The notes under the pieces are model-generated. The model had not been told where the DNA came from and did no database searches. It saw nothing but the letters and a program-made list of their open reading frames with translations. A stretch of 8,836 nucleotides of DNA from Kiloniellales bacterium (lineage in GTDB: Bacteria > Pseudomonadota > Alphaproteobacteria > Kiloniellales > JAKSDN01): contig JAKSDN010001349.1 of NCBI GenBank assembly GCA_022360075.1, positions 1 through 8,836 on the forward strand, written 5' to 3'. The translations under genes were made by a program, and so were the position numbers. Shown here piece after piece: positions 5,104 through 8,836 of the stretch; the stretch's first letter is position 1, and every line of letters starts with the position of its first letter.

Positions 5104-8100
5104 ATGGCGAAGGACAGCCGCGCGACGTCCGAAGCGATCATGGACGGCAACGAAGCCGTCGCGACGGTCGCCTACAAGATCAACGAAGTTTGCAGCATCT
5201 ATCCGATCACGCCTTCCTCGACCATGGCCGAGCTGGCCGACCAATGGGCGAGCGAGGGCCGGGTCAACATCTGGGGCGAGGTCCCCGATGTGGTCGAGCT
5301 GCAAAGCGAAGGCGGCGCGGCGGGCGCGGTGCATGGCGCCTTGCAAAGCGGGGCGCTGACCACGAGCTTCACCGCCTCGCAGGGCCTGCTCCTGATGATC
5401 CCCAACATGTTCAAGATCGCCGGCGAGCTGACGCCGATGGTCCTGCATGTGGCCGCACGAGCCCTTGCCACCCAGGCGCTCTCGATCTTCGGCGATCACT
5501 CCGACGTCATGGCCGTGCGCGGCACCGGCTTCGCCATGCTGGCCTCCGGCTCGGTCCAGGAGGCGCACGACATGGCGCTGATCGCCCAGGCGGCTTCGCT
5601 CGAGGCGCGCGTGCCCTTCGTGCATTTCTTCGACGGCTTCCGGACCTCGCACGAGGTCAACAAGCTGACCCTGCTGTCGGACGAACAGATCCGCGCGATG
5701 ATCGACGACGCGCTGGTGTTGGCACATCGCGAGCGGGCGCTCAACCCGGATCGCCCTTTCATCCGCGGCACGGCGCACAACCCGGACGTCCACTTTCAAG
5801 CCCGCGAGACGGTCAATCCCTTCTACGCCCGGGCGCCCGAGCTCGTGGCCTCTGCGATGGAGCGCTTCGCCGAGGCGACCGGACGCCGCTACCGGCCCTT
5901 CGAGTACAGCGGCCCGCCGGACGCCGAGCGCGTGGTCGTGGTCATGGGCTCCGGCGCGGAAACGGTCGCGGAGACCGTAAACGCCCTCGCCGCCAGCGGT
6001 GAGAAAGTCGGCATGATCCAGGTAAGGCTCTACCGTCCCTTTTCCGCCGCGCAGCTCCTGGCTTCTTTGCCCGCATCGGTTCGGGCGATCGGCGTTCTCG
6101 ACCGCGCCAAAGAGCCGGCGGCAACCGGCGAGCCGCTCTACGTCGATGTGGTCACGGCCCTAGCCGAGGCAGCCACGAACGGTGCCCTAACGATGCCGGC
6201 CATGCCGCGCGTGATTGGAGGGCGTTACGGCCTTTCGTCCAAAGAGTTCACGCCTGCCATGGCGAAGGCCGTCTTCGACGAGCTGGGACAGGAGCGGCCC
6301 AAGGCCCGCTTCACGGTCGGCATCAACGACGACGTCTCGGGGACCAGCCTGACAGTCGATCCGGGCTTCATCGCCAACGCCGACGGCCTCTACCAGGCCA
6401 TGTTCTACGGCCTCGGTGCCGACGGCACCGTCGGGGCCAACAAGAACTCGATCAAGATCCTCGGCGAGGATCCGCAGCGCTTCGCCCAAGGCTACTTCGT
6501 TTACGACTCCAAGAAGTCCGGCTCGCAGACGATCTCGCACCTGCGCTTCGGCGCCCAGCCGATCCGCAAACCCTATCTGGTGCAGTCGGCCGACTTCATC
6601 GGCTGCCACCAGTTCTTCTTCGTCGAGACCACCGACCTGCTGGCGCAGGCCGCGCCGGGCGCGGTCTTCCTGCTGAACAGCCCCTACGGCCCGGACGAGG
6701 TCTGGGACCGGCTGCCACACAGCCTGCAAGAGGAGCTCATCGACAAACAAATCGAGCTCTACGTCATCGACGCCTACCGGGTGGCGCGCGAGGCCGGTCT
6801 CGGCAACCGCATCAACACCATCATGCAGACCTGTTTCTTCGCACTCGCCGCGGCGATCGAGACCGACCAGGCGATCGCGAAGATCAAGAGCGCCATCGAG
6901 AAGAGCTACGCCCGCAAGGGTGCCGACGTCGTGCGCCAGAACTTCGCCGCGGTCGATCAGGCGCTTGCCAATCTGAACAAGGTCACGCTGCCCGCGCAGG
7001 CGAATAGCGGTCGCGACAAGCCGCCCGTCGTGCCGGACGAAGCGCCGGACTTCGTCAAGCAGGTGACGGCAGCCATGATGGCCGGCCGCGGCGACGAGCT
7101 GCCGGTCAGTGCGATGCCCGTCGACGGCACCTTCCCCTCGGGCACGGCTGCCTGGGAAAGGCGCAACCTCTCCCAGTTCGTGCCGCTCTGGGAGCCCGAG
7201 CTCTGCATCCAGTGCGGCAACTGCAGCCTGGTCTGTCCCCACAGCGTGATCCGGGCCAAGTTCTACAACGAGGCGCGGCTCGAAGACGCGCCCGAGGGTT
7301 TCCGCTCGGCGCCGATCGATGCCCGCGGCTTCCCGGAGACCCGCTACACACTGCAGATCTATCCCGACGCCTGCACCGGGTGCTCCCTCTGCGTCGAGGC
7401 CTGCCCAGCCAAGAGCACGACGGAGGCCGGGCGCAAGGCGATCAACATGACGGCCAAGGAGCCCATCCTGGAGGCCGAGCGGCGCAACCTTACCTTCTTC
7501 GAGGGCCTGCCGGTCAACGATCGCGCTCGAGTGAACTTCTCGACAGTACGCGGCGCGCAGTTCCTGGAGCCGCTCTTCGCCTTCTCCGGCGCCTGCGCCG
7601 GCTGCGGCGAGACGCCTTACGTCAAGCTGCTGTCCCAGCTGTTCGGCGACCGCCTGATGGTCGCCAACGCGACCGGCTGTTCTTCGATCTATGGCGGCAA
7701 CCTTCCGACCACGCCCTGGAGCAAGGACGCCGAGGGGCGCGGACCGGCCTGGTCGAATTCCCTGTTCGAGGACAATGCCGAGTTTGGCTTCGGCTTTCGC
7801 CTGGCGGCGGACAAGCATCGCACGCTCGCCCAAAGACTGCTCGGCGAGCTGCGCGAGGAACTGGGTGGCGAACTGGTCGATACGATCCTCACCGCGCCGC
7901 AGCGCACCGAGTCGGAGTTGCGCGCCCAGCGCGCCCAGGTGCAGGAGCTCAAAAGCCGCCTGGAATCCCGAACCGACGAGGCGGCCGAGCATCTGCTCTC
8001 GGTGGCCGACCACCTGGTCCGACGCTCCATCTGGATCGTCGGCGGCGACGGCTGGGCTTACGATATCGGCTCGGGCGGGCTCGACCACGTGCTGGCCAGC

Positions 8101-8715
8101 GGGCGCAACGTCAACGTCCTGGTCCTCGACACCGAGGTCTACTCCAACACCGGCGGCCAGACGTCGAAGGCCACACCCCGGGGCGCGGTCGCCAAGTTCT
8201 CCGCCGGCGGCAAGCCGACCGGCAAGAAGGACCTGGCGATGATCGCCATGGCCTACGGCAACGTCTACGTCGCCCACATCGCGATGGGCGCCAACATGAC
8301 CCAGACGGTCAAGGCCCTCAGCGAGGCGGCCGCCCATCCGGGGCCGTCGCTCGTGATCGCCTACAGCCCGTGCGTGGCCCACGGCATCGACATGCGGCAC
8401 CAGATGGATCACCAGAAGATGGCGGCCGACAGCGGCTACTGGCCCCTGTTCCGCTACGACCCGAAGCTCGAGCAGGCGGGCGAACACGGCCTGCGACTCG
8501 ACAGCCGCAAGCCGACGATCCCGTTCGCGGAGTTCGCCACCACCGAGGGTCGCTTCGCCATGGTGGCCCGCACCGACTCCGACGCCGCCCGCACCCTGTT
8601 GCGTCAGGCCCAGACCGACATCGACGACCGCTGGCACCTCTACGAACAGACCGAGGACATCGAGTGGACGGCACTGCCCGACGTCGCCCACGAAGACGAG
8701 GAGAACGAGACATGA
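5104..8715 (+). CDS. nifJ: Pyruvate:ferredoxin (flavodoxin) oxidoreductase, single-chain
   Basis: This 1203-residue cytoplasmic enzyme interconverts pyruvate + CoA with acetyl-CoA + CO2, passing electrons to ferredoxin or flavodoxin. All hallmarks are present and align by motif with the Desulfovibrio africanus enzyme. Active-site Thr36 (YPITP), Glu69 (QSEGG) and Arg119 are at the N-terminus, and RLYRPF and the KEP motif lie in domain II. The distal ferredoxin domain has Cys701/704/707/711 and Cys757/760/763/767. The proximal cluster ligands are Cys831, Cys834, Cys859 and Cys1090 (YSPCVAHG). Thiamine diphosphate/Mg binding is through GGDGWAYDIG (980-989) and Asn1015 in SNTGGQ. The chain ends in a short acidic tail, so the extra C-terminal domain that shields the D. 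africanus enzyme from oxygen appears absent. A strong ribosome site, GAGGTGAG at 5089-5096, overlaps the end of the previous gene. In diazotrophs NifJ feeds nitrogenase, but no nif gene is visible here. Neighbours point to coupling with NADP(H) and H2. Confidence 0.97.
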   Translation: MAKDSRATSEAIMDGNEAVATVAYKINEVCSIYPITPSSTMAELADQWASEGRVNIWGEVPDVVELQSEGGAAGAVHGALQSGALTTSFTASQGLLLMIPNMFKIAGELTPMVLHVAARALATQALSIFGDHSDVMAVRGTGFAMLASGSVQEAHDMALIAQAASLEARVPFVHFFDGFRTSHEVNKLTLLSDEQIRAMIDDALVLAHRERALNPDRPFIRGTAHNPDVHFQARETVNPFYARAPELVASAMERFAEATGRRYRPFEYSGPPDAERVVVVMGSGAETVAETVNALAASGEKVGMIQVRLYRPFSAAQLLASLPASVRAIGVLDRAKEPAATGEPLYVDVVTALAEAATNGALTMPAMPRVIGGRYGLSSKEFTPAMAKAVFDELGQERPKARFTVGINDDVSGTSLTVDPGFIANADGLYQAMFYGLGADGTVGANKNSIKILGEDPQRFAQGYFVYDSKKSGSQTISHLRFGAQPIRKPYLVQSADFIGCHQFFFVETTDLLAQAAPGAVFLLNSPYGPDEVWDRLPHSLQEELIDKQIELYVIDAYRVAREAGLGNRINTIMQTCFFALAAAIETDQAIAKIKSAIEKSYARKGADVVRQNFAAVDQALANLNKVTLPAQANSGRDKPPVVPDEAPDFVKQVTAAMMAGRGDELPVSAMPVDGTFPSGTAAWERRNLSQFVPLWEPELCIQCGNCSLVCPHSVIRAKFYNEARLEDAPEGFRSAPIDARGFPETRYTLQIYPDACTGCSLCVEACPAKSTTEAGRKAINMTAKEPILEAERRNLTFFEGLPVNDRARVNFSTVRGAQFLEPLFAFSGACAGCGETPYVKLLSQLFGDRLMVANATGCSSIYGGNLPTTPWSKDAEGRGPAWSNSLFEDNAEFGFGFRLAADKHRTLAQRLLGELREELGGELVDTILTAPQRTESELRAQRAQVQELKSRLESRTDEAAEHLLSVADHLVRRSIWIVGGDGWAYDIGSGGLDHVLASGRNVNVLVLDTEVYSNTGGQTSKATPRGAVAKFSAGGKPTGKKDLAMIAMAYGNVYVAHIAMGANMTQTVKALSEAAAHPGPSLVIAYSPCVAHGIDMRHQMDHQKMAADSGYWPLFRYDPKLEQAGEHGLRLDSRKPTIPFAEFATTEGRFAMVARTDSDAARTLLRQAQTDIDDRWHLYEQTEDIEWTALPDVAHEDEENET

Positions 8716-8836
8716 GCGTCGACCTGACCACCACCTACCTGGGGATGACCCTGCGCAACCCCATCGTCCCCTCGGCCTCCCCCCTCACCGGCACCGTCGA
8801 GTCGCTGCAACGGCTCCAGGACGCCGGGGCCGGCGC
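8712..8836 (+). CDS. Dihydroorotate-dehydrogenase-like flavoprotein, 3' end outside window
   Basis: The first 41 complete codons begin MSVDLTTTYLGMTLRNPIVP and continue with SASPLTGTVESLQRLQDAGAGA. The LGxxLRNPxVPSASPL pattern is the first strand of an FMN-binding TIM barrel in dihydroorotate-dehydrogenase-like proteins often encoded beside nifJ. The start ATG overlaps the nifJ stop as ATGA, and GAGGAG lies eight bases upstream at 8698-8703, so translation is coupled to nifJ. True pyrimidine biosynthesis is unlikely given the operon. Its physiological substrate is not known to me. The rest of the barrel, and whether it carries iron-sulfur motifs as in PreA, cannot be seen. Confidence 0.82.
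   Translation, partial: MSVDLTTTYLGMTLRNPIVPSASPLTGTVESLQRLQDAGAG

Noticed and set aside
4582..5799. A 405-codon minus-strand frame spanning the GltD-like/nifJ junction.
   Set aside because: It is a GC-bias shadow of two well-supported plus-strand genes, with low-complexity translation and no motif.
6187..8691. An 834-codon open frame on the minus strand opposite nifJ.
   Set aside because: It is the mirror of a highly GC-biased gene. The translation is rich in Arg, Gly, Ala, Val and Asp with no recognisable domain, while the plus strand has every NifJ motif.

Overview
The window is GC-rich, densely coded bacterial DNA with strong G/C third-position bias. The gene content (a group 3b type [NiFe]-hydrogenase, a NifJ-type pyruvate oxidoreductase, a VapB-type antitoxin) and the paired hairpin repeats fit an alphaproteobacterium, perhaps of Rhodospirillales type. 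That placement is an inference from style and gene content, not a proven assignment.

Layout. (1) Positions 1-1711 hold the end of a hydrogenase operon: the catalytic large subunit, cut by the left window edge, and its dedicated C-terminal maturation protease, overlapping by 23 bases. (2) Positions 1712-2196 are less GC-rich and look like an accessory insertion zone. They hold a pair of REP-like hairpins, a 15-base direct repeat, and an AbrB/VapB-type antitoxin with no toxin gene. Only what may be the first six codons of a toxin remain before the next gene begins. (3) Positions 2197-3174, minus strand, hold a Gfo/Idh/MocA-family NAD(P)-dependent oxidoreductase. (4) Positions 3175-3447 are a divergent intergenic region with a candidate operator palindrome and GC hairpins. 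(5) Positions 3448-8836 are a tight plus-strand operon: a GltD-like NAD(P)H/FAD/iron-sulfur oxidoreductase with a C-terminal double ferredoxin, a full-length pyruvate:ferredoxin oxidoreductase (nifJ), and the first 42 codons of a dihydroorotate-dehydrogenase-like flavoprotein.

How the genes may work together. Group 3b hydrogenases exchange electrons between H2 and NADP(H). The GltD-like protein has the parts to move electrons between NAD(P)H and low-potential iron-sulfur carriers, and NifJ makes or uses such electrons at pyruvate/acetyl-CoA. The neighbourhood therefore reads as a redox-balancing module linking pyruvate, NADP(H) and H2. The most interesting idea is that the GltD-like and DHOD-like proteins flanking nifJ together carry most of the domain set of dihydropyrimidine dehydrogenase. 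They could form, with the pyruvate oxidoreductase, a multi-flavin electron-transfer complex. The sequence shows the gene order and motifs; the complex itself is inference.
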